64,000 nucleotides of DNA from contig NZ_NPKN01000007.1 in NCBI RefSeq assembly GCF_008329435.1, positions 124,001-188,000 on the forward strand. Reading direction: 5' to 3'. The position numbers and the translations under genes are program-made. This document shows positions 25,665-34,816 of the stretch, piece after piece. This DNA comes from Rhodanobacter sp. T12-5 (GTDB lineage: Bacteria; Pseudomonadota; Gammaproteobacteria; Xanthomonadales; Rhodanobacteraceae). Each line of letters begins with the position of its first letter. Within the stretch, counting starts at the first letter, position 1. A model generated the notes under the pieces. It ran no database searches. It was given only the letters and a program-made list of their open reading frames with translations, and was not told the origin of the DNA.

Positions 25665-26159
25665 ATGTCCGTCGACAGTACATTCGAAGGCGCCTGCACC
25701 TGCGGCGCGATCCGCTATCGGCTGACCAGCGCACCGATGATCGTGCACTGCTGCCACTGCAGCTGGTGCCAGCGCGAGACCGGCAGCGCGTTTGTCATCA
25801 ACGCGATGATCGAGACCGATCGGCTGGAATTGCTGCAGGGCGAGCCGATCATGGTCGACACGCCCTCATGCAGCGGCAAGGGCCAGCAGATCGCGCGCTG
25901 CGCGCAATGCCACGTCGCGCTATGGAGCCATTACCCAGGCGGCGGCAAGGCGGTGGCGTTCGTGCGGGTCGGCACACTGCAGGAGCCATGGCGGTTGCCG
26001 CCGGACGTCCATATCTACACCTCGACCAAACAGCCATGGGTGCTGCTTCCCCCGCACGTGCCGGCGGCTGACGAGTTCTACGACCTGGACGAAGTCTGGT
26101 CGCCTGCCAGCCTGGAGCGCCGCGCCGCGTTGCGCGCGGCCAGGGCCCGGAACAACTGA
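25665..26159 (+). CDS. GFA-family (glutathione-dependent formaldehyde-activating enzyme-like) protein
   Basis: A 164-residue zinc protein of the GFA/CENP-V fold. Cysteine motifs are 'GACTCGAIRYRL', 'HCCHCSWCQRETGSAF' and 'ARCAQCHVALWSHY', the usual two-zinc set. Family members are annotated as formaldehyde-glutathione condensing enzymes, but most have unproven activity. ATG at 25665 has GGAG 7 nt upstream and starts at the conserved domain; the frame is open to 25527. A second, distant GFA protein is encoded at 50608-51003. Confidence 0.85.
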   Translation: MSVDSTFEGACTCGAIRYRLTSAPMIVHCCHCSWCQRETGSAFVINAMIETDRLELLQGEPIMVDTPSCSGKGQQIARCAQCHVALWSHYPGGGKAVAFVRVGTLQEPWRLPPDVHIYTSTKQPWVLLPPHVPAADEFYDLDEVWSPASLERRAALRAARARNN

Positions 26160-26190
26160 GAACCCGCATGACCCATGGGGAGCGGCTTTT

Positions 26191-26272
26191 CTGTGGGAGA
26201 GGCTTCAGCCGCGATGCTTTGGGTTTGGATCGACCAAAATTGAAGCAATCGCGGCTGAAGCCGCTCCCACAG
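26191..26272. repeat. REP-like hairpin, GGCTTCAGCCGCGAT family
   Basis: CTGTGGGAGAGGCTTCAGCC at the left arm pairs with GGCTGAAGCCGCTCCCACAG at the right arm (near 26253-26272), giving a stem of about 28 bp with one mismatch region and a loop of about 25 nt. It lies between the GFA gene and the mechanosensitive channel gene. It shares the GGCTTCAGCCGCGAT core with the element at 10934-11005. Confidence 0.85.
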
Positions 26273-26377
26273 AAGGTCGAATGAAGCGGCTCGCCAATCT
26301 GAACGCCAGCCACAAACGCCGCCGTCACGCCGTCCAATACGATTGACCGTCCATGAGCGCGCTCCGATCATGCGCGG

Positions 26378-28780
26378 ATGCCCAATCTTCCCCGCTACTT
26401 TCTGCTGTTGCTGCTGGTCCTCGGCGGCGGCACGCTGCACGCCCAGAGCAACGACCAGCCCAACGCGCCTGCCGTCACTCCGGCGCAGGCACTCGACCAG
26501 ATGGGCGACCAGCTCGATGCCGTCAAGGCTGCGTTGAAGGACGCCAAAGCCGACGTGCCCCTGGCCGACCTGCGCAATACCGCGCTCGGCGTGCAGGATC
26601 AGGCACGAGCGCTCACCGCCAGCCTCACGCCACAGATGGCCGCGCTGCAGGCCCAGCTCACGGTGCTGGGACCACCCCCGGCCAAGGGGGCTCCGGCGGA
26701 AGCTCCGGAAGTTGCCGCCCAGCGCCGGAAACTGGACCGGGCGCAGGCCGACCTCGACGCGCAGATCAAGCAATCGCAACTGCTCAACCAGAACGCGATG
26801 CAACTGGCTGCGCAGATCACCGGCCTGCGCAACGACCAGTTCCAGGCGCGGCTGGCCTCGCGCACGTCCACCCCGTTCAGCCGCACGTTCTGGGCCGATC
26901 CGGCAAGGACGTTTCCGGACGACCTGACCCGGCTCAGGCGGCTCGGCACACGCTTCGCAGCCGATCTCGGCCAGGCGTGGCAACCGCCGAACCGGACGCC
27001 GCTGCTGTGGTGCCTGATCGCCGCCGCCTTGCTGCTGGGCGGTGGTCGCTGGGTGCTGGAACGGCTGCTGCTGATGCTGGCCACCCGGCACGTACCGGAC
27101 GGCCATTTGCGGCGCAGCGCGATGGCCAGCGCAGTGGCGCTGACCGCGATCCTCACCACCGGGCTGGCGGCGCAGCTGGCGTATCTCGGACTGAACTGGA
27201 ACGACATCCTCGACGACGACATCCGGGCGCTGGCGACCTCCGCGGTCCGGCTGGTGTGTTTTGCGGCATTCGTGACCGGACTGGGCCGCGCACTGCTGTC
27301 CGTGCGCCGGCCATCCTGGCGCCTGCCGGCCTTGTCGGACCTGGCCGCGCAGCGGCTGCGGCCGTTCCCGTGGCTGCTGGCTGCCGCGGCGCTGCTGTTC
27401 GGCATGGTCGAGCGCACCAGTCGCACGATCGGCGTCAGCCTGCCGGCCACGGTCGTCACGCGTGGGCTGTTCGCGCTGGCCATCAGCGGACTGATCGGCG
27501 TGGCGCTGTTGCGCCTGCGGCGCAGCCGGCGCGAGCTGGCCGTCGGCAATACCGAAGCCGAGCACCGGCCGCTGTGGGTCGGCCTGCTGCTCGCCGCCGC
27601 CGCGCTCGGCGTGGTGATCAGCTGGCTCGGCGTGGCCACCGGTTTCATCGCGCTGGCGTTCTTCATTGCGGTGCAGATGCTGTGGATCGGCGTGATCGTG
27701 GCCACCGTCTATCTGCTGATCCACCTGCTGACCGACTCGATCGACACCCTGCTGTCGCCCAAGGGGCGCAGCGGCGAGCGCCTGCAGGCCACGTTCGGGC
27801 TGGCACCGCACACGCTGGAGCAGGCCTCCACGCTGCTGGTCGGCGTCTGCCGCATCGGATTGATCCTGCTGGCGCTGGCGACCGTGCTGACCCCGTTCGG
27901 TGCCGGCCCGACCGATCTGTTGAACAGCGCCAGGCAAACCTTGAGCAACCTGAGGCTCGGCAATCTTCCGATCGAACCGGGCAGCATCTTCACCGGCGCG
28001 CTGACGCTGGTGATCGGCGCGGTCGTGCTGCGCCTGCTCAAGCGCTGGCTGCGCGAAGAACTGCTGCCGAAGTCCACGATGGAAGCCGGCATGCAGGACT
28101 CCATCGTCACCCTGCTCGGCTACCTCGGCGGCATGCTGGTTTTCGTGCTGACGCTGGCGGCGCTGCATGTGGACCTGAAGAGCATCGCGTGGATCGTCAG
28201 CGCCTTGTCGGTGGGCATCGGTTTCGGCCTGCAGGCGATCGTGCAGAACTTCATCTCCGGCCTGATCCTGCTGGTCGAGCGGCCGGTGAAGGTGGGCGAC
28301 TGGGTCAGCCTGAGCAGCGACGTCGAGGGCGACATCCGCCGGATCAACGTGCGCGCCACCGAGATCCAGATGGGCGACCGCTCGACCGTGATCGTGCCGA
28401 ACTCGCAGCTGATCACCCAGAACGTGCGCAACGTGACCTTGGCCAACGCGCAGGGCCGCGTGCAGATCAAGCTGCCGATGCCGCTGGATGCCGACGCCGG
28501 CAAGGTGCGCGAACTGATCCTGGAGGTGTTGCGTGCGCACGCAGGCACGTTGAAGCTGCCCGAACCGTTCGTCCGGCTGGAAAACCTCGATGGCGGCATG
28601 ATGATGTTCAATTGCATCGCCTACGTCGCCAGCCCGCGCGAGGTGGGCGGCGTGAAAAGCGACCTGCTGTTCGAGCTGCTCGAACGCCTGCGCGGGGCAA
28701 GAATGCCGCTGACCAGCCCGCAAAGCATGCTCGTGCGCACGTTGCCGCCCGTGTTCGAGGACGACAGCGAGCAAGGATGA
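26378..28780 (+). CDS. DUF3772-type mechanosensitive ion channel (MscS family)
   Basis: An 800-residue inner-membrane channel that would open under membrane tension to release solutes. A signal peptide ('YFLLLLLVLGGGTLHAQ') precedes a periplasmic coiled-coil DUF3772 domain (about 40-200, with 'QAQLTVLGPPPAKGAPAEAPEV'). About ten membrane segments follow, then the MscS core: pore helix region 'IVSALSVGIGFGLQAIVQNFISGLILLVERP', whose end 'GIGFGLQAIVQNF' is diagnostic, and the beta domain 'VKVGDWVSL...GDIRRINVRATEIQ'. Length fits MscK/YbiO-like large channels. It is a stand-alone gene. Confidence 0.93.
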   Translation: MPNLPRYFLLLLLVLGGGTLHAQSNDQPNAPAVTPAQALDQMGDQLDAVKAALKDAKADVPLADLRNTALGVQDQARALTASLTPQMAALQAQLTVLGPPPAKGAPAEAPEVAAQRRKLDRAQADLDAQIKQSQLLNQNAMQLAAQITGLRNDQFQARLASRTSTPFSRTFWADPARTFPDDLTRLRRLGTRFAADLGQAWQPPNRTPLLWCLIAAALLLGGGRWVLERLLLMLATRHVPDGHLRRSAMASAVALTAILTTGLAAQLAYLGLNWNDILDDDIRALATSAVRLVCFAAFVTGLGRALLSVRRPSWRLPALSDLAAQRLRPFPWLLAAAALLFGMVERTSRTIGVSLPATVVTRGLFALAISGLIGVALLRLRRSRRELAVGNTEAEHRPLWVGLLLAAAALGVVISWLGVATGFIALAFFIAVQMLWIGVIVATVYLLIHLLTDSIDTLLSPKGRSGERLQATFGLAPHTLEQASTLLVGVCRIGLILLALATVLTPFGAGPTDLLNSARQTLSNLRLGNLPIEPGSIFTGALTLVIGAVVLRLLKRWLREELLPKSTMEAGMQDSIVTLLGYLGGMLVFVLTLAALHVDLKSIAWIVSALSVGIGFGLQAIVQNFISGLILLVERPVKVGDWVSLSSDVEGDIRRINVRATEIQMGDRSTVIVPNSQLITQNVRNVTLANAQGRVQIKLPMPLDADAGKVRELILEVLRAHAGTLKLPEPFVRLENLDGGMMMFNCIAYVASPREVGGVKSDLLFELLERLRGARMPLTSPQSMLVRTLPPVFEDDSEQG

Positions 28781-28883
28781 TCCACCAGAGCGATCATCCC
28801 CGGATCGAGCCCCGGGTGTCCGGTGGAAGCATGGCTTGCGATCGCGCTAGCCTGTGCGCACCGTCCGCCACGGAGTCCCCATC

Positions 28884-29318
28884 ATGTCTCCCGCACAACA
28901 TCCCGGCAGCACCATCATCCCCTGCCTGCGTTACCGCGACGCCCACGCGGCGATCGACTGGCTGTGCAAGGCGTTCGGCTTCACGAAAAACGCGGTGTAC
29001 GAAAACGAGCGAGGTGGCGTGGAACATGCCCAGCTCGCTTACGGCAACGGCATGGTCATGCTGGGCGAAGTACGCGACAACGAGTTCGGCCGGCACATCG
29101 CGCAGCCCGACGAGATCGGCGGCCGCGAGACACAATGCGCCTGCGTGACCGTGACCGACTGCAAGACGCACTACCGGCAGGCCAAGGCCGCCGGCGCGGT
29201 GATCGTCGACGACTATGCGGAGAAGGAATACGGTGGTGCCGGCTACAGCTGCCACGACCCGGAAGGCCATCTGTGGTACTTCGGCAGCTACGATCCGTGG
29301 CAGCCGGAACAGGCCTGA
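28884..29318 (+). CDS. VOC-family (glyoxalase-like) protein
   Basis: A 144-residue vicinal-oxygen-chelate protein: 'TIIPCLRYRDAHAAIDWLCKAFGF' (split: TIIPCLRYRDAHAAID and WLCKAFGF), 'HAQLAYGNGMVMLGE' and 'YSCHDPEGHLWYFGSYDP' are the paired beta-alpha-beta-beta-beta landmarks. The PhnB/YycE-like version of the fold is found in antibiotic-resistance proteins and small-molecule lyases; metal ligands are not certain. The ATG at 28884 starts right at the fold. It ends before a convergent terminator at 29339. Confidence 0.85.
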   Translation: MSPAQHPGSTIIPCLRYRDAHAAIDWLCKAFGFTKNAVYENERGGVEHAQLAYGNGMVMLGEVRDNEFGRHIAQPDEIGGRETQCACVTVTDCKTHYRQAKAAGAVIVDDYAEKEYGGAGYSCHDPEGHLWYFGSYDPWQPEQA

Positions 29319-29338
29319 AAAACCACGGCTGAAAAACG

Positions 29339-29371
29339 GAAGGCCGGCGGCATGGCCGGCCTTCGTCTTTT
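29339..29371. terminator. Hairpin terminator between convergent genes
   Basis: GAAGGCCGGC and GCCGGCCTTC form a perfect 10-bp stem (29339-29348, 29355-29364) with a 6-nt loop, followed on the plus strand by CGTCTTTT. It serves the VOC gene on the plus strand and may also end the minus-strand hydrolase gene, whose stop is at 29377. Confidence 0.8.
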
Positions 29372-29376
29372 GCGGG

Positions 29377-31017
29377 TTAGTGGAGCGCCGGCTTCAGTGT
29401 CGAATGCGGCCGCGCGACCGCGTACATGTCCCAGCTGATCTGCTTGAGCAGCGCGTGCCGGTCCTTGCCCTGCACGTACAGATCCATGTGGGTCTTGTTG
29501 GGCAGGAAACGGATGTCGGACTTCGCGTGCAATCCGTCCAGCACGGCCTTGAGCTTGTGCGCGGCACCGTCGAGATAGAACGTGTCGGCGGTACCGACGT
29601 ACAGGTGGATCTTGCCGTCGAGGTCGGGCTCGAGCTGCGCCCAGTCGCGTTGCAGCCGGTAGGCGATGTCGTAGTGTTCGCGCCAGTAGGCGACCACGAC
29701 CGGATCGACCACGCCGGTGTCGCGGTCGAACATCGGCATCGGGCGACCGTCCGCGCCGCGCGGCGAGAACACCCAGTCGAACGACGCCATCTGCCCGCCG
29801 TATGGGCCGAGCACACGCTCCAGCTTCGCGAACTGCTCGTACGTGCCCAGTACCTTGCCGTGATCGCGCACCAGCGGATAGGCCGACCCGTCCGGCCGGC
29901 GGTAGACGTTCGCGTTCGGCGCGTACAGGTCGACGCCGGTGAAATCGTGGAAGTCGCTCGGGTCCGGCGAGGTCGACCAGGTGCCACCGAAGATTTTCGG
30001 GTAACGCGTCTGCAGCCACAGCGTGGCCCAGCCGCCGGAGGAATGGCCATTGAGGAAACGCCCGCTGGCGCGGCCATCCATGCGGTAGCGCGATTCCAGT
30101 TCGGGAATCAGCTCGGTGGTCAGTGCCTGACCCCACGGGCCGTTGTTGACCGAGTCAGCGAACTCGTGGGTGCCGGTCGGGCTCGACTCGTCCAGGAACA
30201 CCCAGATCATCGGCGGCATGTCGCCCTTGGCCATCGCCGCGTCGACGCTGGACAGCGTTCCCATCACGCGCTCGTTGTTGCCGCCGAAACCCTGCGTGTA
30301 ATACACCACGGGATAACGCACGGATGCCTTGGCGTCGTAGCCCGGCGGCACCAGCACCCAGCCGAGCATGTGGATCGGGCGACCCCAGAATGCACTCAGC
30401 GAAGGACTGACGAAGTCGACCAGGGTCGCGTGCCGGCGCGCGGCGGCCATGCCGTCGCGGACCGCGGCCGGCGCCGACGCCGGCACCGCCCACGGATTGC
30501 GCCCCGGCAGCGCCTTGGCCAGGGTCAGCGCGGGGACCTCGGCGCTCGGCAGGTGGACCTTCACCACCGCGCTGACCAGATCGCCGGCACCGCGCCCGGT
30601 GTAGTTGTAGTCGTGGTTCACGTCGAGCACCGCCTGCACCAGGTAATCGCCCGGCGGCAATTGCGAGTAGCCTGCCGGAAACGCGACCCGGTCGGCGTCG
30701 ATGTCGACTGACTGCCCCGGCTCCCAGTGACTGACCTCGCGCGCCGCCACGCTGGTCTCGGTGGCACGGAACGGATTGGCGTCGACCTCGTCGACCTTGC
30801 CGCTGTGGTCCCTGGACTCGGCCTTCGCCGCCGCCACCGCGGTCTTCTCGTCGATCGCGAACAGCAGCAGTCGCCCGGAAACGGGCTGGTTCGAAGCGGC
30901 GCCGAGCTGCACGTGGAAGAAGCGGTGGGCGCTTGCGCTGCCGGTCCGCGCCTCGACCGAACCCGCCAACAACCCCATGCACAGCAACGAGGCAATGACG
31001 TGACGACGAAAATGCAT
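29377..31017 (-). CDS. Exported alpha/beta-hydrolase, esterase D-like
   Basis: A 546-residue secreted protein with a signal peptide ('HVIASLLCMGLLAGSVEA'). Residues about 25-200 form a beta-rich N-terminal part of unknown role. The catalytic domain has the nucleophile elbow 'LNGHSSGGWATLW' (Ser in GHSSGG), an acid candidate in 'YVGTADTFYLDG' and the terminal His in 'PNKTHMDLYV'. The putative-esterase (EstA/Fes-like) type is likely. ATG at 31017 has AGGGGAT 8 nt upstream. It lies 116 nt after the serine hydrolase gene on the same strand. The substrate is unknown. Confidence 0.82.
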   Translation of the reverse strand: MHFRRHVIASLLCMGLLAGSVEARTGSASAHRFFHVQLGAASNQPVSGRLLLFAIDEKTAVAAAKAESRDHSGKVDEVDANPFRATETSVAAREVSHWEPGQSVDIDADRVAFPAGYSQLPPGDYLVQAVLDVNHDYNYTGRGAGDLVSAVVKVHLPSAEVPALTLAKALPGRNPWAVPASAPAAVRDGMAAARRHATLVDFVSPSLSAFWGRPIHMLGWVLVPPGYDAKASVRYPVVYYTQGFGGNNERVMGTLSSVDAAMAKGDMPPMIWVFLDESSPTGTHEFADSVNNGPWGQALTTELIPELESRYRMDGRASGRFLNGHSSGGWATLWLQTRYPKIFGGTWSTSPDPSDFHDFTGVDLYAPNANVYRRPDGSAYPLVRDHGKVLGTYEQFAKLERVLGPYGGQMASFDWVFSPRGADGRPMPMFDRDTGVVDPVVVAYWREHYDIAYRLQRDWAQLEPDLDGKIHLYVGTADTFYLDGAAHKLKAVLDGLHAKSDIRFLPNKTHMDLYVQGKDRHALLKQISWDMYAVARPHSTLKPALH

Positions 31018-31133
31018 GATGGATATCCCCTGACGATCAGATGATGGAGCGAAGGAAATCTCGAATAACTGCCTTTTTGCTCGTCGGGAGCTTTTCGAGG
31101 CTCCCCTGAAGGCCTGCTTTCGCGGGCCATCAA

Positions 31134-32819
31134 TCAATCGTGCTGCGACTTCGATGTATCCACTGCCAGCGGCACCAGGCGCAAGTCCTGGAAGTCGAAG
31201 CTGAAGTCGGTCAGCGGCGAGATCGGCTGCATGCGCATCTCGCGGATATGGCCGTCCACATCCAGGCTGAAATCGACGAACGCATCGGCGTTGAGCGCGC
31301 GATCGTCCCAGCGCACGGTGAAGGTATCGTGCTGCCACGGCGTCATCGTGCCGACCAGTTGCGGGGTCTTGCTGAAGCGCAGGCGCAGCTTGCCGTGCTC
31401 GTTGCTGATGACGACGTCGCCGTACCACGGGTCGCGATAGGTACCGGCATATTTCGCCAGCGGCAGCGACGGCTTGCTGTTCTTGTCGCGTGCGGCTTCA
31501 TGCTTGGCGACGCTGTCGTCGGCCTTGCCCGCAGCATGCTTCACCGCCTTGTCGTAGACGGCCACCCAGTCGGTCTTGTGCGACGCATTGAGGTACGCGT
31601 CGAGCACGCGATAAGTCACCGCGTTGAACGCCGCACCGGACTCCTGGTTGGTCAGCACCACCACGCCCAGGTGCAGCTCCGGCACCAGGGTCACCCGCGA
31701 CACCATGCCCGGCCAGCCGCCGGTGTGCCAGACCAGCCGCCGGCCTTGGTAGTCGGACAGGAACCAGGCCTCGCCGTAACCGTAGAAGTGCGGCGTCAGC
31801 GGTGCCAGTTCCGGAATCGGGGGCTTGCCGATGGTGATCGGCGTCAGCATCGACCACATCTGCTGCTGGCTGTCGGCCGAGAACAACCGCTGCGGCTTGC
31901 CGTCCGCGCCGTTCGTCGGCAGCATGCCGCCGGCCAGCTGCACGTTCATCCATTTGGCCATGTCGTGCACGCTGGCGTAGATGCCGCCGGCACCGGGATC
32001 GTTGAGCCAGGCCATCGGCGGCACCGGTTCGAGATCCTTGAAATCGGATTTGGCGTGGCCCATCGCCACGTCCATGCCGGGCTTGAGGTAGGTCTTGTCG
32101 ATCAGCGACTCGTCCATGCCGACCGGCTTGAAGATGTGCTCGCGCACGTAGTCGGCGTAGCTCTGGCCGGAAGCCTGCTCGATCACCAGCGTAGCCACCG
32201 CGAACAGGATGTTGTCGTAGGCGTAGCCGCTGCGAAAACCGTTCTTGATCGGCACATGCGCCAGGCGCTGCACCACCTCTTTCGTGGTGTACGAAGTCGG
32301 CGGCCAGTACAGCAGGTCGCCCGCGCCCAGGCTGAGGCCGCTGCGATGCGCCAGCAGGTCGCGGATGCGCATCTCGTGCGTCACGTACGGATCGGACATG
32401 CGGAACCACGGCAGGTGATCGATCACCCGGTCGTCCATCTTCAGCTTGCCGGCCTCGGCCAGTTGCTGCAGCGACGCGGCGGTGAACGCCTTGGTGTTGG
32501 AGGCGATCGCGAACAGCGTATGCGCATCGACCTTGTCCGGCTTGCCGATCTCGCGCAGCCCGAAGCCCTGCTCCATCACCACATGGCCGTCCTTGACGAT
32601 CGCCACCGCGATGCCCGGCACGTCGAAGGCCTTGCGCGCACTGTCGACGTAAGCGCCGAAATCCAGCAACTGCGCCGGCAATGCCGGCCGCACGCGATCG
32701 TGGATCGACACCGGCGGCGGCAATTGCCGCGCCGCGGGAGCCTGTGCCCAGGCACTGGTGGCGAACACGAACAGCGCACAACAACCCGCCACGCGCGGGG
32801 ACATCACTCGCAAGGACAT
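31134..32819 (-). CDS. Exported serine hydrolase with C-terminal DUF3471-like domain
   Basis: A 561-residue beta-lactamase-like hydrolase starting 'MSLRVMSPRVAGCCALFVFATSAWAQ', with a signal peptide ending AWAQ. Motifs are SNTK in 'IASNTKAFTAASL', YDN in 'YAYDNILFAVATLV' and HTGGWPG near the KTG position. A DUF3471-like beta domain closes the protein ('LAKYAGTYRDPWYGDVVI'). It belongs to the same superfamily as 22803-24458 but is not a close copy. It diverges from the DUF72 gene. The start at 32819 matches the signal peptide; the frame is open to 32918. Confidence 0.88.
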   Translation of the reverse strand: MSLRVMSPRVAGCCALFVFATSAWAQAPAARQLPPPVSIHDRVRPALPAQLLDFGAYVDSARKAFDVPGIAVAIVKDGHVVMEQGFGLREIGKPDKVDAHTLFAIASNTKAFTAASLQQLAEAGKLKMDDRVIDHLPWFRMSDPYVTHEMRIRDLLAHRSGLSLGAGDLLYWPPTSYTTKEVVQRLAHVPIKNGFRSGYAYDNILFAVATLVIEQASGQSYADYVREHIFKPVGMDESLIDKTYLKPGMDVAMGHAKSDFKDLEPVPPMAWLNDPGAGGIYASVHDMAKWMNVQLAGGMLPTNGADGKPQRLFSADSQQQMWSMLTPITIGKPPIPELAPLTPHFYGYGEAWFLSDYQGRRLVWHTGGWPGMVSRVTLVPELHLGVVVLTNQESGAAFNAVTYRVLDAYLNASHKTDWVAVYDKAVKHAAGKADDSVAKHEAARDKNSKPSLPLAKYAGTYRDPWYGDVVISNEHGKLRLRFSKTPQLVGTMTPWQHDTFTVRWDDRALNADAFVDFSLDVDGHIREMRMQPISPLTDFSFDFQDLRLVPLAVDTSKSQHD

Positions 32820-32997
32820 CGTCGGCTCCACTGGGTATCGAAGGCGGCAACTATCGCGGCAAATCCACCGCAAGGCCAGCGCCCGGGATGTCTGTGCCCG
32901 CCCAGCTCGATGCGCCATGCCGCCACTGCACGACCGAAGTCACTCACGGATGACGTACGGCGTGGCAAGATCGCCCGACTCCCGCACGGACCACGCC

Positions 32998-33843
32998 ATG
33001 CCCGCTCCTGCCGCCACCCACGGCCTGTTCGCCGCGACACCGGACACTTCCACGATCCGCGTCGGCATCGGCGGCTGGAACTACGCGCCGTGGCGCAACA
33101 ACTTCTACCCGGCCAAACTGGTGCAACGGCGTGAACTGGAATACGCCAGCCGCCAGTTGCGCACGATCGAAATCAACGGCACCTACTACGGTGCGCAGAA
33201 GCCGGCCACCTACGCAAAATGGGCGGCGGACACTCCAGCCGGTTTCATCTTTTCATTGAAGGCACCTCGCTATATCGCCGAAGGCAGGAGGCTGGCCGAT
33301 GCCGGCAAGGGCGTCAGCGGTTTCGTGCATGGCGGACTGGCGGAAATGGGCGATCGGCTGGGGCCGATCCTGTGGCAGCTGCCGCCCTCGCGACCGTTCG
33401 ACGCCGACGACCTGGCGGCCTTCCTCGACAACCTGCCGCGCGAACTGAACGGCCAGCCGCTGCGCCACGTGCTGGAAGTGCGCCACCCCAGCTTCCTCGA
33501 CGAACGCTACGTGGCACTGGCCCGCAGGCAGCACATACCGACCGTGTTCACCGACTCGCCCGACTACCCGTCGCTGGCCGACCTCACCGGCGATTTCAGC
33601 TACGCGCGATTGATGCGCAGCGCCGACAACGTTCCGACCGGCTATGTGCCTGCCGAACTGGATCGCTGGGCGACCCGCGCGCGTGACTGGGCTGCCGGCA
33701 ACGACATCGACGACTTGCCGCACGTTGCCGCTGTCGAACCCGAAGCGCCACCGCGCGATGTATTCATTTTCTTCATCAGCGCCGCCAAGCAACGCAACCC
33801 CGCCGCGGCGATGGCGTTGCAGTCGCGCATCGACGCCAGTTGA
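32998..33843 (+). CDS. DUF72-family protein
   Basis: A 281-residue DUF72 (YecE-like) TIM-barrel protein: 'IRVGIGGWNYAPWRNNFYP', 'RTIEINGTYYGAQKPATYAKW' (shown in parts: RTIEINGTYYG and QKPATYAKW), 'FSLKAPRYIAEGRRL', 'LGPILWQLPPS' and 'LEVRHPSFLDERY' are the family hallmarks. The function of DUF72 is unknown despite wide conservation. The start at 32998 is at the family N-terminus; an in-frame ATG at 32950 is possible. It is divergent from the serine hydrolase gene. Confidence 0.9.
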   Translation: MPAPAATHGLFAATPDTSTIRVGIGGWNYAPWRNNFYPAKLVQRRELEYASRQLRTIEINGTYYGAQKPATYAKWAADTPAGFIFSLKAPRYIAEGRRLADAGKGVSGFVHGGLAEMGDRLGPILWQLPPSRPFDADDLAAFLDNLPRELNGQPLRHVLEVRHPSFLDERYVALARRQHIPTVFTDSPDYPSLADLTGDFSYARLMRSADNVPTGYVPAELDRWATRARDWAAGNDIDDLPHVAAVEPEAPPRDVFIFFISAAKQRNPAAAMALQSRIDAS

Positions 33844-33904
33844 TGCCGCCTGCCCCCAAGCGCCCTGCTAAGCTCGCGGCGCATTCATTCACCAGCGAAC
33901 CGGC

Positions 33905-34336
33905 ATGCGCCAGCTCAAGCCACTGATCCTGCTCGTCATCGTCGTTCTGGCGGTGACGTTGTGGAACCGGCACGCCGACACGTCGGCGCCGGGCAACGGC
34001 TCACCCGATCGCAGCGGTCACCACGAAACGTCCAACGCACCGCGATCGTCCGGCACCAGTCTGCCGACCTTCCTGCCGGCCGAAGCACGCATCACGCTGG
34101 ATCGGATCGCCCGCGGCGGCCCGTACGAACATCGCCAGGACGGCGTCGTGTTCGGCAACTATGAGGGCTTGCTGCCGAAGCAGCCGCGCGGCTACTACCA
34201 CGAGTACACGGTGGAAACGCCGGGCGCGCGCACGCGCGGCACGCGACGCATCATCACAGGGGGCACGCCGCCGGCAGTCTGGTACTACACCGATGACCAC
34301 TACCACAGCTTCCGCCGCTTCCAGGCGGACCGATGA
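33905..34336 (+). CDS. Secreted guanyl-specific ribonuclease, RNase Sa/barnase family
   Basis: A 143-residue microbial ribonuclease. An N-terminal hydrophobic segment ('PLILLVIVVLAVTLWN') is a signal or anchor, followed by a polar linker and the catalytic domain. The match to RNase Sa is striking: 'GYYHEYTVETPGARTRG' with the general base Glu, the TRRIITGG arginines and the terminal DHYHSF with the general acid His. It cleaves RNA after G. Its stop overlaps the barstar start as ATGA, as for a toxin with its inhibitor. Likely roles are extracellular RNA feeding or killing of competitors. Confidence 0.92.
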   Translation: MRQLKPLILLVIVVLAVTLWNRHADTSAPGNGSPDRSGHHETSNAPRSSGTSLPTFLPAEARITLDRIARGGPYEHRQDGVVFGNYEGLLPKQPRGYYHEYTVETPGARTRGTRRIITGGTPPAVWYYTDDHYHSFRRFQADR

Positions 34337-34794
34337 GCACGCACGGCTTCGACCTGGACCTGACCAAGCCGACGCAGAGCGGCGTGTACTTCGTAGGTGT
34401 CAGCGATCTCGATCGGCTGGCGCGCGCCGCCGCCCGCGACGAGCTGTGCGTTTGCCGCACCGATCTGGCCGGCTGCCAGGACAAAAGCGAGCTGCTGCGC
34501 CGACTGGCCGCGTCGCTGCGACTGCCGGCCACGTTCGGCCACAACTGGGACGCGCTGGCCGACTGCCTGCGCGACCTCGGCTGGATGCCTGCCTGGGGCT
34601 ACGTGCTGCTGTTCGACCACGCCGACGAGCTGCGCCAGGCCGCCGCGGCCGACTACGACATCCTGCTCGGCATCCTCGATGATGCCGCCACGTTCGGCGG
34701 CGATCACGACATGCCGTGGTTCGCGTTTCTCGCCCTTCCCGACAGCGCCTTCGACGATGACATGCGGCCGCGTGAAAGCGTGTCACCCTTGTAG
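34333..34794 (+). CDS. Barstar-family ribonuclease inhibitor
   Basis: A 153-residue barstar-like protein with the family signature 'LRLPATFGHNWDALADCLRD' and the helix after it that plugs the RNase active site. It stays in the cytoplasm to protect the producer from the RNase encoded immediately upstream, with which it overlaps by 4 nt (ATGA). A longer N-terminal region (about 40 residues) than Bacillus barstar is present. Inhibitor function is inferred from family and gene pairing. Confidence 0.92.
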   Translation: MSTHGFDLDLTKPTQSGVYFVGVSDLDRLARAAARDELCVCRTDLAGCQDKSELLRRLAASLRLPATFGHNWDALADCLRDLGWMPAWGYVLLFDHADELRQAAAADYDILLGILDDAATFGGDHDMPWFAFLALPDSAFDDDMRPRESVSPL

Positions 34795-34816
34795 GCCCCC
34801 TTTATCCCGGATACCC

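Noticed and set aside
26078..28774. 898-codon open frame on the minus strand
   Set aside because: Antisense to the GFA gene end and the mechanosensitive channel gene; the product is Gln/Asp/Arg-rich without domains.
29377..31428. Longer N-terminus of the alpha/beta-hydrolase
   Set aside because: The frame is open to 31428, but the signal peptide begins at 31017 with a ribosome site, and the extra part lies antisense to the serine hydrolase gene end without homology.
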